Assembly (NCBI GenBank): GCA_964412195.1
Contig: CAYPNP010000013.1
Coordinates: 1-64,000 of the forward strand
Direction of reading: 5' to 3'
Origin: CAYPNP01 sp964412195
Lineage (GTDB): Bacteria > Acidobacteriota > JAAYUB01
Length of the DNA stretch: 64,000 nucleotides
The position numbers and the translations under genes are program-made. The notes beneath the pieces were generated by a model, which was given only the letters and a program-made list of their open reading frames with translations, was not told the DNA's origin and searched no databases. Positions 1 through 9,728 of the stretch are shown piece by piece (within the stretch, counting starts at the first letter, position 1; the number at the start of each line of letters is the position of its first letter).

Positions 1-81
1 GCCCTCCACCTCCGCAGCTGGAAGCTCGAGGTCGAACGCTACAGCATGCTGCTCCAACCCATGATCCAGATCATCTACTGA
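1..81 (+). CDS. C-terminal fragment of an unidentified protein
   Basis: Frame 1 is open from the window edge to a TGA at 79-81 and encodes about 26 residues with a plausible amphipathic tail (…RSWKLEVERYSMLLQ…). The gene begins outside the window. Too short to assign a family. It is followed by repeat-rich non-coding DNA, which fits a gene end. It could also be chance reading of non-coding sequence. Confidence 0.4.
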   Translation, partial: ALHLRSWKLEVERYSMLLQPMIQIIY

Positions 82-759
82 GCCGGTCCAGGAATTCCGG
101 CTCCAGCCGAATCTATAATAAGCTAACAGCAAGACTGTTTCCCCGGCAGTTCCGCTGGATCATCCACCATGACGGATGATCACCCGGATGGCCTCTTCGC
201 CTTGATCGGCACGCCCTCCTCTGGGTGTCGCCATCATCCAGGTGCCGCCATCATCTGCGCCCGGCCATTGCAGGCCGCTTTAGACTTTGGGAAGACCTCT
301 CATCAGGGTTTGTCTGCTCCACTCGCTCACCTTGTGACCGAGCCTGACACTCTTTTCCAAGACAGGGCGGTCGACATGGTCTGGTTGCGGAGTTGTCACA
401 GAGCCTAGTTGTCACAGAGCCTGGCACTGTGCGCATCCGGGCTAATCGTCCTTGACTTGCCCCCGTTCTGATCTGCCAGGGGATTGCCTCACCCTTCGTG
501 ACAGAGCTTGGCTCTATCGCCGGGAATCGCGCAGTTCGTGACAGAGCCTGGCTCTATTCGGCATCTGGCTCTATTCGGCATCTGGCTCTATTCGGCATCC
601 GTGAAATAGCTTGGTTCTTCAACCATACTTCGTGACAGAGTCGGACTCTTCAACCATACCCACTATTGCTCTGAATTGTTTTGCTTTTCCAACACAAAAT
701 CCGTAATGTTATAAAAAAACAGGCATCGCCTGAAACACTCTTCAAGGAGGCCCTCGCGC
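82..759. repeat. Non-coding region with repeated GTGACAGAGCCTGGC motifs
   Basis: No convincing gene. Exact or degenerate copies of GTGACAGAGCCTGGC lie near 334-355, 394-427, 498-516, 536-556 and 630-650, and the phrase CTGGCTCTATTCGGCAT is repeated three times between 549 and 600. The same motif in the opposite orientation recurs at 17733-17799. An AT-rich stretch at 664-725 precedes the efflux operon and probably contains its promoter, but I cannot fix -35 and -10 boxes. Confidence 0.6.
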
Positions 760-2031
760 GTGAAGAGAATCCAACGTATTCTCTGGCTGGCCGGTATCAG
801 TCTCGGCCTGGGCGCCTCGGCCGGCGCCCAACTCCCAGCCCGTCTCACCATCGAAGAAGCCGTCCGGCGCGCGGAGGCCAACCACGCCGCCCTGGCCGCC
901 GCCCGGGCCCGGGTGGATTCCACCGTCGGACTCGAGCGGCAGGCGGCCGTCCGGCCCAATCCCGTACTGTCGCTGCTGACGGAAAACTGGCGTTTCTCCG
1001 ACGCGCCCGCGTTCGTCCCCTTCGACGAACTGGACATCACCGCCGCAGTCAGCCAGACCCTCGAGACGGGAGGCAAACGGGACCGCCGCATCGCCGTGGC
1101 CCGACAGGAGGGGACGATTTCCAACCTGGAGCGCGACGCCCTCAGCTGGCAGCTCCGGCAATCGGTGCGGCGGGCGTTCCTCACCGCCCTCCTCGCAGCG
1201 AAGCTGTACGACCTCCAGGCAGACCAAGCGGCCTTCTTCCAGCAGGTCATCGAGTACCACCAAGTTCGGGTCGCCGAGGGAGTCATGCCCGAGGTCGACC
1301 TGGTCAGGGTCCGGCTCGAGGGAGAATTGCTCGCGGCCGCCCGCGACGGCGCCCGGCTCGAAGCCGAAAATGCCCGATTGGAGTTGCTCCGCAGCATGGG
1401 CGAGACCACCGTGTCCTCCGATTTCACCCTAGAGGATCCATCCTCTGCTGCGCCCATCCCCCGGCCCCCGCCAGAAGCGAGCGCGCTGCTGCCCCGGGCG
1501 TCGGAAAGCCGGCTGGAGATCCGGCTGGCCAAGGCCGGCATCGGCCGGGCCGCCGCCCAGCTGGAACTGGAGCAAGCGCAGGCCAAGCCGGATTGGGACA
1601 TCGAGGCAGGCTACAAGCGGACCGGCGGATTCAACACCCTGCTGGCCGGCGTATCAGTGCCGCTCCCTTTCTTCAACCGGAACCTCGGCAACATCGCTGC
1701 GGCGGGCGCCGGCCTCCGCCACGCCGAGGCACAGCTCCGGCTGGTGGAAGCCCAAGTCGCGGCCGACGTCGCCCAGGCCGTCGACAAGCTGAACCGTCGC
1801 AAGGCGATCCTGGACCGCATGCACCAGGGGATGCTGGACTGGGCCGAGGATTCCTGGCGGATCGCACTGGCGGCCTACCAGGAGGGCGGCTTGGACCTGC
1901 TGCGGCTGCTGGAAGCCCACCGCACCCGGAGCGACGTCCGGACCCGCCACACTCAAGCCGAAATGGAATACCGCATCGGCTGGGTGGATCTGGAGACCGC
2001 CGTGGGCGAAGAACTACCCGCCGGCAATTGA
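760..2031 (+). CDS. TolC/CzcC-like outer-membrane efflux protein
   Basis: Outer-membrane channel of a tripartite efflux pump. The 423-residue protein starts with a Sec signal peptide (about residues 1-22, ending AGA-Q) and then has the alpha-helical, alanine-rich repeats of the OEP family (TIEEAVRRAEANHAAL near the mature N-terminus). The GTG start at 760 is chosen because AAGGAGG lies at 744-750 with 9-nt spacing. It is the first gene of an operon with an adaptor 16 nt downstream and an RND pump, so it should export the metal or other ion carried by that pump. Unlike E. coli CusC, it shows no lipobox. Confidence 0.88.
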   Translation: MKRIQRILWLAGISLGLGASAGAQLPARLTIEEAVRRAEANHAALAAARARVDSTVGLERQAAVRPNPVLSLLTENWRFSDAPAFVPFDELDITAAVSQTLETGGKRDRRIAVARQEGTISNLERDALSWQLRQSVRRAFLTALLAAKLYDLQADQAAFFQQVIEYHQVRVAEGVMPEVDLVRVRLEGELLAAARDGARLEAENARLELLRSMGETTVSSDFTLEDPSSAAPIPRPPPEASALLPRASESRLEIRLAKAGIGRAAAQLELEQAQAKPDWDIEAGYKRTGGFNTLLAGVSVPLPFFNRNLGNIAAAGAGLRHAEAQLRLVEAQVAADVAQAVDKLNRRKAILDRMHQGMLDWAEDSWRIALAAYQEGGLDLLRLLEAHRTRSDVRTRHTQAEMEYRIGWVDLETAVGEELPAGN

Positions 2032-2047
2032 GACGGAGGAATATCGC

Positions 2048-3277
2048 ATGAAATCAACTCTGACGCGCCTGACTCCCCTCGCAATGATCCTAATCCTGCT
2101 ATCCGGCTGCGGATCCGCGCCGCCGCCGGCCCCGGCCCCAGCCGCCGCGACCGGGTCCCGGCAGGTCGCGCTGGACCCCTCCGCCCTCCAGAGCGGGCAG
2201 ATCCGGCTGGCCGTGGTCCGGCTGGGACGCCTGCCCGACATCCTGCGGGTCACCGGCAAGATCGGACTGGACGAGAATCGGACTTCCTCCGTGGGGGCCA
2301 TCGTCGAGGGACGGATCGTATCAGTGCTGGCCAACGTGGGCGATCCTGTCGAGCAGGGCCAAAGCCTCGCGCGGATGCGCAGCCAGGCGGTCCATGAAAC
2401 CCGGGCCGCCTACGCCAAGGCCCACGCCGAACTGGAGCAGCGACAGGCCGAGTTGGAATTCGCCAGCAACCAGCGGGACCGCTTGCGGCGCCTCCTGGAG
2501 CTGAAGGCGGCCTCGCCCGAACAGGTTCAGCGCGCCGAGACGGACGTGGCGTTGGCGGAGAAGGCCATCGTCATGAGCCGGACCGAGATGGGTCGCCTGG
2601 AAGAGATGCTCCGGCAGATGGGCCTCTCGACCAAAGGCGCTCTGGAGGAGTACGGACACGCGGCCGGCGAACAGGCCGAGACCGAAGAATCCGAGCTGGT
2701 GCCCGTCCCTGCTCCCATCAGCGGGACGGTCCTGGAGCGCAAGATCAGCCCGGGCGCCGTCGTGACGCCCGCGGACGACCTGTTCGTGATCGCCGACCTG
2801 GCCCGCGTCTGGGCGCACGCCCAGGTCCCGGAGAAGTACCTGACGCGCCTGCGGATCGGCCAGCCGGCCGAGATCTCCGTCCAGGCGTACGCCGGCGAAA
2901 TCTTCCCCGCCCGCATCTCGTACATCGGCGACACCCTCGACCCGGTGACGCGGACTGTCCAGGTCCGCTGCCAGACCGAGAATACCCACCGGCGCCTCAA
3001 GCCGGAGATGTACGCCACCATCAGCGTTGCCCTCGGTGAAAGCGAGGAGATCCTGCTGGCCCCCGTCGAAGCAGTGCAGGACCTGGACGGCATCAGCACA
3101 GTGTTCGTCCGGGAGGGCGGGCAGTCGAGCTTCCGCGCCTGCGCTGTCCGGCTCGGCCGGCGTACCGAAGCGGAGGTCGAAGTGCTGTCCGGCCTGAAAG
3201 CGGGACAGGAGGTCGCCGCGCGCGGCAGCTTCCTGGTCAAATCGGAAATCCTCAAAGCCCAGATGGCGGAAGAATGA
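2048..3277 (+). CDS. RND efflux periplasmic adaptor, lipoprotein (CusB/CzcB-like)
   Basis: Membrane-fusion protein linking the inner-membrane RND pump to the outer-membrane channel. The 409-residue product has a lipoprotein signal peptide with lipobox LSGC (Cys21), a Pro/Ala-rich linker, a lipoyl-like half (EGRIVSVLANVGDPVEQGQ), a coiled-coil hairpin (about residues 115-205), the second lipoyl half (VPAPISGTVLERKISPG) and beta-barrel and membrane-proximal domains. GGAGG at about 2035 precedes the ATG. Its stop overlaps the start of the pump gene by 4 nt, implying translational coupling. I see no obvious His/Met-rich metal-binding extension. Confidence 0.88.
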   Translation: MKSTLTRLTPLAMILILLSGCGSAPPPAPAPAAATGSRQVALDPSALQSGQIRLAVVRLGRLPDILRVTGKIGLDENRTSSVGAIVEGRIVSVLANVGDPVEQGQSLARMRSQAVHETRAAYAKAHAELEQRQAELEFASNQRDRLRRLLELKAASPEQVQRAETDVALAEKAIVMSRTEMGRLEEMLRQMGLSTKGALEEYGHAAGEQAETEESELVPVPAPISGTVLERKISPGAVVTPADDLFVIADLARVWAHAQVPEKYLTRLRIGQPAEISVQAYAGEIFPARISYIGDTLDPVTRTVQVRCQTENTHRRLKPEMYATISVALGESEEILLAPVEAVQDLDGISTVFVREGGQSSFRACAVRLGRRTEAEVEVLSGLKAGQEVAARGSFLVKSEILKAQMAEE

Positions 3278-6200
3278 TGTTCCTCGAACGCTTCATCGAC
3301 TTTCACCTGCAGCATCGCCTGTTCGTCCTGATCGGGCTGGCCGGGCTGGTGGGCCTGGGATTGTGGGCCCTTTCGAACATCCCCGTGGACGCCTTCCCCG
3401 ACCTGACGAACAACCAGGTGGTGGTGGTCACCGAAGCTCCGGGCATGGCGCCGGTGGAGGTGGAGCAGCTGGTCACCTTTCCAATCGAGGCGGCCATGAT
3501 GGGTCTGCCGCACACGGAGCAGGTCCGGTCCATCTCCAAGCTGGGATTGTCCATCGTCACCATCGTCTTCGAGGATTCCGTCGAGGTGTACTTCGCCCGC
3601 CAGCTGGTCAACGAGCGGCTGCAGGAAGCCCGCTCCCGCATCCCTTCAGGGCTCGAGCCTTCGCTGGGCCCCGTGGCCACCGCCTTCGGCGAGATCTACC
3701 AGTACACCCTGGAGAGCGGCGCTCCGTCTCCCATGGAGCTGAAGACCGTCCAAGAGTGGCAGATCAAACCCCAGCTGCGGGCAGTCCCGGGCGTGGGCGA
3801 GATTAACACCTGGGGCGGCTTGACCCGGCAGTACCACGTGGTGGTGGATCCCGAGCGGGTGCGCAGCTACGGGCTCTCGCTGCGGGACGTCTTCGAGCGC
3901 CTCAGTGAAAACAATACCAACTTCGGCGCCGGGTTCATCGAACACACCTCGGAACAGTACACGGTGCGGGGCCTCGGCCGGGTTCACAGCGCCCGCGACA
4001 TCGAGGACGTGGTCCTGGCCAGTCACAACGGCACTCCGGTCTGCATCCGCGACGTCGCCACCGTGAGCGTGGGCCCCATGGCCCGCCAGGGCGCCGTCAC
4101 CCGGGACGGCAAGGGCGAGACCGTCTCCGGCATGGTGATCATGCTGAAGGGCGAGAACGGCATGAACGTCATCGAGCGGGTCAAGGCCCGTCTCGCCGAG
4201 ATCCAGCGATCCCTGCCGCGGGGCGTCCGGATCTCGCCCTTCTACGACCAGTCCGAGGTGATCAGCCGCACCATCCGGACCGTCCGCAACAACCTGTTCG
4301 AGGGCGGCGTCCTGGTGGTGGTGGTCCTGCTCCTGTTCCTGGGCGACCTGCGGGCGGCGCTGATCGTCGCTGCGGTGATCCCGCTGTCCATGCTGTTCAG
4401 CTTCCTGGGAATGAAGACATTCGGAATCTCCGCCAACCTGATGAGCCTGGGGGCCATCGACTTCGGCCTGATCGTGGACGGGTCGGTGGTGATGATGGAG
4501 AACATCATCCGCCGGCTCCACCCGAAGGAGTCCGCCGCGGGTTTCTCCGCGCGCGGGGAGGTCCGGTCGGCCGCCCACGAGGTGGCCCGCCCCATCGTGT
4601 TCGGCATCGCCATCATCATCGCCGTGTACCTGCCCATCTTCACCCTGGAGGGCCTCGAAGGCCGGATGTTCCGCCCCATGGCCGTCACCGTCTGCTCGGC
4701 CATCCTCGGCTCCCTGCTGCTGGCCCTCACGGTGGTGCCCGCCGCCGCGGCGTTCCTCTTCCGCAAACCGCACAAGCCCCACCGGGAGCGGATCTTCGCC
4801 GTCGTCCAACGCGGCTACGTGCGGCTGTTGGAAACCGTCTTGCGCCGGCGCCTGGTGGTGACCGTCGCGGCCGCGCTGGTTGTTGTGGCCGCGCTGGCCT
4901 CCCTCGCCTATATCGGCACCGAGTTCATGCCCCGCCTAGACGAGGGTTCGATCCTGATCGAGACCCGCAAGCTGCCCAGCGTCTCGCTGACCGAATCGGT
5001 CGCCATCAGCACCGAGGTGGAGCGGATCGTCCGGGGCTTCCCCGAGGTCAGCAGCGTGGTCACCAAGCTGGGGCGACCCGACCTGGCCACCGAGGCCATG
5101 GGCATCTACCAGGGAGACGTCTATGTCATCCTGACACCGCCCTCGGAATGGAAGACCGGACGCACCAAGGAGCAGCTGATCGCGGCCATGTCCGCCGCGC
5201 TCGCCAAGTTCCCGGGGGTGATCTGCAATTTCACCCAGCCCATGGCCATGCGGCTGGACGAAGTGGTTTCCGGAGTGAAGGCCGACGTGGCGGTGAAGAT
5301 CTTCGGGCCGGACGAGCAGGTCCTCAACGACCGCGCCGACGCCGTGCTGCGGATCCTTTCGCGGGTGCGCGGAGCCGCCGACGTGCAGAAGGAGGTCTTC
5401 GCCGGGGCCGCCGAGTGGCAGATCGACCTCAACCGGGCCCAGCTGGCCCGCTACGGCCTGAACGTCTCCGACGTGCGCGATCTCGTGGAGACGGCGGTGG
5501 GCGGCCAGCAGGCCACCGAGGTGATCGAGGGCCAGCAGCGCGTGGCCGTGCTACTCCGGCTGCCGGAAGAGTACCGCCGGGACCGGGACTCCCTCGCCGC
5601 CATTCAATTCCAGGCGCCCGGCGGCGAGCTGCTCTCCCTGGACCAGGTGGCCGGCATCCGCCAGGTCCAGGCCCCGGAAATCATCAACCGGGAAGACAGC
5701 CAGCGTCGCATCGTCGTGCAGGCCAACGTCCGCGGGCGGGACATTGGCAGCTTCGTGGCCGAGGCCCGCTCGTTCATCGACCGGGACGTGACGCTGCCGC
5801 CCGGATACTTCCTCCGCTACGGCGGACAGTTCGAAAACCAGCAGCGGGCCATGACCCGTCTCGCCCTGGTGGTGCCACTGGCGATCCTGATCATCTTCAT
5901 CCTGCTCTTCTCCAGCTTCAACTCGGTGAAGCAGGCCTTGTTGATCCTGCTCAATGTCCCGTTCGCTGCGGTGGGCGGCATCGCCGCTCTGTGGCTGCGC
6001 GGGCTGAACCTGAACCTCTCGGCCGCTGTAGGCTTCATCGCCCTGTTCGGCGTCGCGGTTCTCAACGGCGTGGTGATGGTTTCGTACATCAACCGGCTGG
6101 TCGAGGAGGGGCAATCCATGGCCGCGGCCATCTTGGAAGGGGCGTCCGTCCGCCTGCGGCCGGTGCTGATGACCGCCATGGTGGCCAGCCTCGGTTTCCT

Positions 6201-6354
6201 GCCCATGGCGGTGGCCACCTCCGCCGGCGCCGAGGTGCAGCGCCCCCTGGCCACCGTGGTGATCGGCGGCCTGGTCACGTCCACCCTGCTGACCCTGATC
6301 GTGCTGCCGGCCTTGTACGCCCTGTTCTGCGAGCGGCGCGGCGTGGAAGAATAG
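3274..6354 (+). CDS. czcA: Heavy-metal RND efflux permease (CzcA/CusA family)
   Basis: Proton-driven inner-membrane pump of the HME-RND family, 1026 residues, the usual length. The N-terminus runs straight into TM1 (LFVLIGLAGLVGLGLWAL), followed by PVDAFPDLTNNQV, typical of the family. The TM4 segment reads DFGLIVDGSVVMMEN, which matches the DFG…DG…EN pattern I associate with CzcA-type divalent-cation pumps rather than the Cu/Ag (CusA) pattern; substrate is therefore inferred as Zn/Co/Cd/Ni-like. The second repeat ends with the expected C-terminal TM cluster. ATGA overlap with the adaptor. No metal regulator gene is adjacent. Confidence 0.92.
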   Translation: MMFLERFIDFHLQHRLFVLIGLAGLVGLGLWALSNIPVDAFPDLTNNQVVVVTEAPGMAPVEVEQLVTFPIEAAMMGLPHTEQVRSISKLGLSIVTIVFEDSVEVYFARQLVNERLQEARSRIPSGLEPSLGPVATAFGEIYQYTLESGAPSPMELKTVQEWQIKPQLRAVPGVGEINTWGGLTRQYHVVVDPERVRSYGLSLRDVFERLSENNTNFGAGFIEHTSEQYTVRGLGRVHSARDIEDVVLASHNGTPVCIRDVATVSVGPMARQGAVTRDGKGETVSGMVIMLKGENGMNVIERVKARLAEIQRSLPRGVRISPFYDQSEVISRTIRTVRNNLFEGGVLVVVVLLLFLGDLRAALIVAAVIPLSMLFSFLGMKTFGISANLMSLGAIDFGLIVDGSVVMMENIIRRLHPKESAAGFSARGEVRSAAHEVARPIVFGIAIIIAVYLPIFTLEGLEGRMFRPMAVTVCSAILGSLLLALTVVPAAAAFLFRKPHKPHRERIFAVVQRGYVRLLETVLRRRLVVTVAAALVVVAALASLAYIGTEFMPRLDEGSILIETRKLPSVSLTESVAISTEVERIVRGFPEVSSVVTKLGRPDLATEAMGIYQGDVYVILTPPSEWKTGRTKEQLIAAMSAALAKFPGVICNFTQPMAMRLDEVVSGVKADVAVKIFGPDEQVLNDRADAVLRILSRVRGAADVQKEVFAGAAEWQIDLNRAQLARYGLNVSDVRDLVETAVGGQQATEVIEGQQRVAVLLRLPEEYRRDRDSLAAIQFQAPGGELLSLDQVAGIRQVQAPEIINREDSQRRIVVQANVRGRDIGSFVAEARSFIDRDVTLPPGYFLRYGGQFENQQRAMTRLALVVPLAILIIFILLFSSFNSVKQALLILLNVPFAAVGGIAALWLRGLNLNLSAAVGFIALFGVAVLNGVVMVSYINRLVEEGQSMAAAILEGASVRLRPVLMTAMVASLGFLPMAVATSAGAEVQRPLATVVIGGLVTSTLLTLIVLPALYALFCERRGVEE

Positions 6355-6504
6355 TTCAACGGGGGAGGCGGGGGGCCCCGCTTCATTGCCCCGGGCCGAT
6401 CAATCCCCTCCGGAGGCGGAAACCGCACCCCAGCGGACACCGTCGCCTGGGAACTCCGTGGAGAGACAATCTCATTACGCCGACGGAGGAAAAGCTGGAA
6501 GGCT

Positions 6505-9282
6505 TCACCCCTGCCGATCCTTCATTATTTTTTCATACGCCTCGGGGTAGAGCCGCTGGGTGCACTCCGGGCAGAGGCCGTGGGTGAATTCGGCCTCGGA
6601 GTGGTGCTCGATGTAGACCTCCACCTGCTGCCAGTACCCCTGGTCGTCGCGGATCTTCTTGCAGTGGGAGCACATCGGCAGCAATCCCTTCAGCGTCTTG
6701 ACCTTCTCCAAGGCCTGGGTCAGTTCCCCGACCAGGGCGTCGCGCTCGGTCAGAAGGGTCTTCAGCTCGGCCGTCCGCTCGCTCACCTCCCGCTCCAGCC
6801 GGCGCCGGGTGGAGTTGACCGCCCGGAGCCGCAGCCGGTGGACGCTCCAGACCAGGCCCAGGGCCGCCAGGGCCGCCAGCACCCGGAACCACCAGGTGCG
6901 CCAGAACGGCGGGGCGATCTCCAGCCGCAGCACGGCCCCCTGCGTGTTCCACAAGGCGTCGCTGTTGGACGCCTTTACCCGGAACACGTACCGCCCGGGA
7001 TCCAGGTTGGTGTAGGCGGCAAACCGACGGTCCCGGCAGTACACCCAGTCGTGGTCGAAGCCGTCCAGCCGGTAAGCGTACTGGTTCTTGCGCGGGTTGG
7101 TGAAGTCGAGGGCGGCGAACTCGAACGTCAGCGAGTTTTCGCCCGGTGCGAGGCGCGTGGCCTGCGTCGCGTCCACGGGACGGGGACGCCCGCCGGCGTG
7201 AAACGCGGTGATGACCACCGGCGGCACATGGGGGTTGTCCAGCACCCGGTCTGGAAAGAAGGCTGTGAAGCCGTTTACGCCGCCGAAAAACATCTCCCCG
7301 TCCGGTCCCCGGGCGTAGGCGCCGGTGTTGAATTCGTTGCTCTGCAGGCCGTCGCCCACGTCGAAGTTCCGGAACCTGGGCAGCGACGGGCGGTACGGGT
7401 CGAAGCGGGTCAGTCCCCCGTTGGTGCTGATCCACAGCCGGCCCTCGGCGTCCTCGAGGATTCCGTAGATCACGTCGTTGGGCAGCCCGTCCTGCTGGGT
7501 GAAATGCCGGAAACCACCCGTCCGGGGATCCCACCGGTTCAGCCCCCCGCCGTAGGTGCCCACCCAGATGGTCCCGCGCTGGTCCTGGTAGACGCAGCGG
7601 ATCACGTCGTCCGACAGGCTGTCCGGATCGTCCGGGTCGTGGAGGAACCGCCGCCAACGGCCCGTGGCCGGATCCAGCCGGTTCAGCCCCATGCCGGTGC
7701 CGGCCCACATGAATCCTTCCCGGTCCTCCAGCAGCGCCCACACGGTCGAATGGCTCAGGCTGTCCGGATTGGCCGGATTGTGGTTGTGCAGCTTCCACGC
7801 GTCCGTCCCGGGGTCCCAGCGGTTGAGGCCGAAATCTGTCCCCGCCCACACCCGCCCGGCGTGGTCCTCGTACAGGACGAGGAAGCGGCGTCCCAGCGGC
7901 AAACCTGGGTTCTCTACCGACAGGGGGTAGTGGCGGAAGCCCCGGGATCCCGGATCGAGCCGGTCCAGGCCGTTGTTGGTGCCGACCCACAGGCGGCCGG
8001 CGCGGTCGCGGAGCAGGGACAGCACCGTGTTGTCGGCAGGACTGGCGGGATCCGCGGGATCATGGCGGCGATGGGACCAGACCCCCGTCCGGCGGTCCAG
8101 GCAATCCAGGCCGCCCCCCCAGCTGCCCACCCAGAGCCGGCCGTCGGCGTCGGGCCAGAGGGAGCTGATGAAATTATTGGCCAGGCTGTTGGGATCCAGC
8201 GGATCCGTCTTGTAGGCGTGGAACTTTTCCCGGGACGGGTCGAAGACGCTGACGCCGCCCCCCAGGGTACCCACCCAAAGCCGGCCGGTGCGGTCCACCA
8301 GGAGCTCCTGCACGATGTCGTTCCGGAGGCTGGACGGATCCCGGGAGACGTTCTGGTAGTGCCGGAACGTGCCGACGGCCGGATCGAACCGGTCGACGCC
8401 GGCATTCGAGGTGCCGATCCAGAGGTCGCCACCGGGGCCGGGGGCCAGGGCGGTGATCTCCTCGCTGCCGAGGCTGTCAGGATCTCCCGGCACGTGATGC
8501 CAGGCCGTGAATCCGTCTCCCTCCCAGCGGTTGAGGCCGCCGCGCAGGGTGCCCACCCAGAGCCGGCCGTCGCCGTCCTCCACAATCGCCTGGATAAAAT
8601 CATGGCTGACGCTGCGCGGATTGCGCCCGTCGTGGCGAAACTTGGCGATCTGGCCGGTCCGGGGGTCCAGGCGAAGAAGACCGGCGCCGTTGGTGCCCAG
8701 CCACATGCGGCCGGAGCGGTCCTCGAAGATGACCACCACGCTGCCGCTCCACTCCCCGCCTCCTGCCTCGGGCGTCTCAAAGAGAAGCCGAACCGCGCCG
8801 GTGGCCGAATCGACCTGGTACAGCCCGTTTTCGGTGGACACCCACAGGTTCCCTCGCCGGTCCAGCCGGATGGCCAAGACCTGCTCCCGGCCTTTCGCGG
8901 CGACAACCGCCTTGTCCAGGGGATAGCTGCTGAACGTGCCGGTCTCCGGCTCGTACCGATGCAGGCCGCCGCCGGTGCCCACCCAGAGCCGGCCGGCGCC
9001 GTCCTCGCCCAGGGACAGGATCTGGGAGCTGGCCAGGGAGCCGGGCACCCCGGCGATGTGGCGGTACACCGTGAAGCCGTAGCCGTCGTAGCGGTTGAGG
9101 CCGTCCCAGGTGCCCAGCCAGACGAAACCCTGCCGGTCCTGTAGAAGGCTGATGACCGAGCTCTGGGAAAGCCCCTCGTCCAGGGACAGGTGGGTGAAGG
9201 CCACGCGGGGCGATTCCGGGTTTCCGGTCGACGGCACGGCCATGGCCAGACACATGAGCAGTGCGTATATGGCCTTGCCCAT
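6505..9282 (-). CDS. Beta-propeller/Y_Y_Y sensor protein without a kinase, with C-terminal double CxxC domain
   Basis: A 925-residue sensor-like protein. After a signal peptide come many repeats of the ligand_beta_propeller type (recurring GRLWVGT…GGLNRWDP, roughly residues 20-640), then a Y_Y_Y domain (YAYRLDGFDHDW…GRYVFRVKASN), one TM helix (about 795-812) and a coiled coil (about 820-863). Hybrid two-component proteins normally continue into a histidine kinase; here there is instead a short C-terminal domain with CSHC (871-874) and CPEC (904-907). The start at 9282 is preferred over an upstream one because AGGGGAGAAGG precedes it and a signal peptide follows directly. Transcribed alone; partner unknown. 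Confidence 0.85.
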   Translation of the reverse strand: MGKAIYALLMCLAMAVPSTGNPESPRVAFTHLSLDEGLSQSSVISLLQDRQGFVWLGTWDGLNRYDGYGFTVYRHIAGVPGSLASSQILSLGEDGAGRLWVGTGGGLHRYEPETGTFSSYPLDKAVVAAKGREQVLAIRLDRRGNLWVSTENGLYQVDSATGAVRLLFETPEAGGGEWSGSVVVIFEDRSGRMWLGTNGAGLLRLDPRTGQIAKFRHDGRNPRSVSHDFIQAIVEDGDGRLWVGTLRGGLNRWEGDGFTAWHHVPGDPDSLGSEEITALAPGPGGDLWIGTSNAGVDRFDPAVGTFRHYQNVSRDPSSLRNDIVQELLVDRTGRLWVGTLGGGVSVFDPSREKFHAYKTDPLDPNSLANNFISSLWPDADGRLWVGSWGGGLDCLDRRTGVWSHRRHDPADPASPADNTVLSLLRDRAGRLWVGTNNGLDRLDPGSRGFRHYPLSVENPGLPLGRRFLVLYEDHAGRVWAGTDFGLNRWDPGTDAWKLHNHNPANPDSLSHSTVWALLEDREGFMWAGTGMGLNRLDPATGRWRRFLHDPDDPDSLSDDVIRCVYQDQRGTIWVGTYGGGLNRWDPRTGGFRHFTQQDGLPNDVIYGILEDAEGRLWISTNGGLTRFDPYRPSLPRFRNFDVGDGLQSNEFNTGAYARGPDGEMFFGGVNGFTAFFPDRVLDNPHVPPVVITAFHAGGRPRPVDATQATRLAPGENSLTFEFAALDFTNPRKNQYAYRLDGFDHDWVYCRDRRFAAYTNLDPGRYVFRVKASNSDALWNTQGAVLRLEIAPPFWRTWWFRVLAALAALGLVWSVHRLRLRAVNSTRRRLEREVSERTAELKTLLTERDALVGELTQALEKVKTLKGLLPMCSHCKKIRDDQGYWQQVEVYIEHHSEAEFTHGLCPECTQRLYPEAYEKIMKDRQG

Positions 9283-9407
9283 CGGCCTTCTCCCCTGCGA
9301 TCCGAGCGTTGGTCGCCCGCGGACTCTTTCCAGAATGGAAATGCGATTCATTGTAGCCCAGCCAGCCGGCCGAAGACAACATTAGACTGGAGCCGGAACC
9401 GGCCGGT

Positions 9408-9416
9408 TGCTACACT
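9408..9416 (+). promoter_or_regulatory. Candidate extended -10 element (leaderless start)
   Basis: TGCTACACT fits a TGn-extended -10. It ends only 6 nt before the ATG at 9423, so a normal transcription start would produce a leaderless mRNA. No convincing -35 box. Confidence 0.3.
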
Positions 9417-9422
9417 GGGGCC

Positions 9423-9653
9423 ATGTACCTCCTCGATCTGTTCATCCTCGTCGCCAGCGCAGTTTTCTACTATCGGGTGGGCGAGGCGGAGTATTCCGGC
9501 GGCTGGATCCTAGCCAGCGTGAGCGTGCTGATGTCCGTTCTCACGTCTTTCATCCTGCACTGGGGCTGGTGGGGGATGGTCTTCGGCCAATTTCTGATTT
9601 TCGCCGGCCTGACCGCCTGGAACGCCCTCACCGGCCGGAACCGGCTGCGCTGA
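9423..9653 (+). CDS. Small hydrophobic membrane protein
   Basis: A 76-residue protein with two or three membrane-spanning segments (about residues 3-17, 28-46 and 49-68) and a basic C-terminus (TGRNRLR). No family recognised. The upstream sequence has only a weak Shine-Dalgarno (GGGG immediately before the ATG); a candidate -10 lies so close that translation may be leaderless. It is followed 75 nt later by the peroxiredoxin gene in the same direction. The hydrophobic composition and in-frame continuity suggest a real gene, but the evidence is modest. Confidence 0.55.
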   Translation: MYLLDLFILVASAVFYYRVGEAEYSGGWILASVSVLMSVLTSFILHWGWWGMVFGQFLIFAGLTAWNALTGRNRLR

Positions 9654-9728
9654 TTCCCGCTGCAATCTCCATGTCGTTCCGCGCATCCAAAGGCGCGTCT
9701 GCAGCGCTTTCCATCGGAGGACCATGCC

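Noticed and set aside
169..408. 79-codon frame in the first gap
   Set aside because: No ribosome site, overlaps the dispersed repeat motifs, and the product is of random composition.
3274..6354. Assignment of the RND pump to copper/silver (CusA)
   Set aside because: The TM4 segment DFG…DG…EN fits the divalent-cation (CzcA) pattern better, and no Met-rich motif or copper regulator is nearby.
6580..9144. Long plus-strand reading frame opposite the propeller sensor
   Set aside because: Shadow of the sensor gene; no Shine-Dalgarno and no domain, while the minus strand has clear repeats and motifs.
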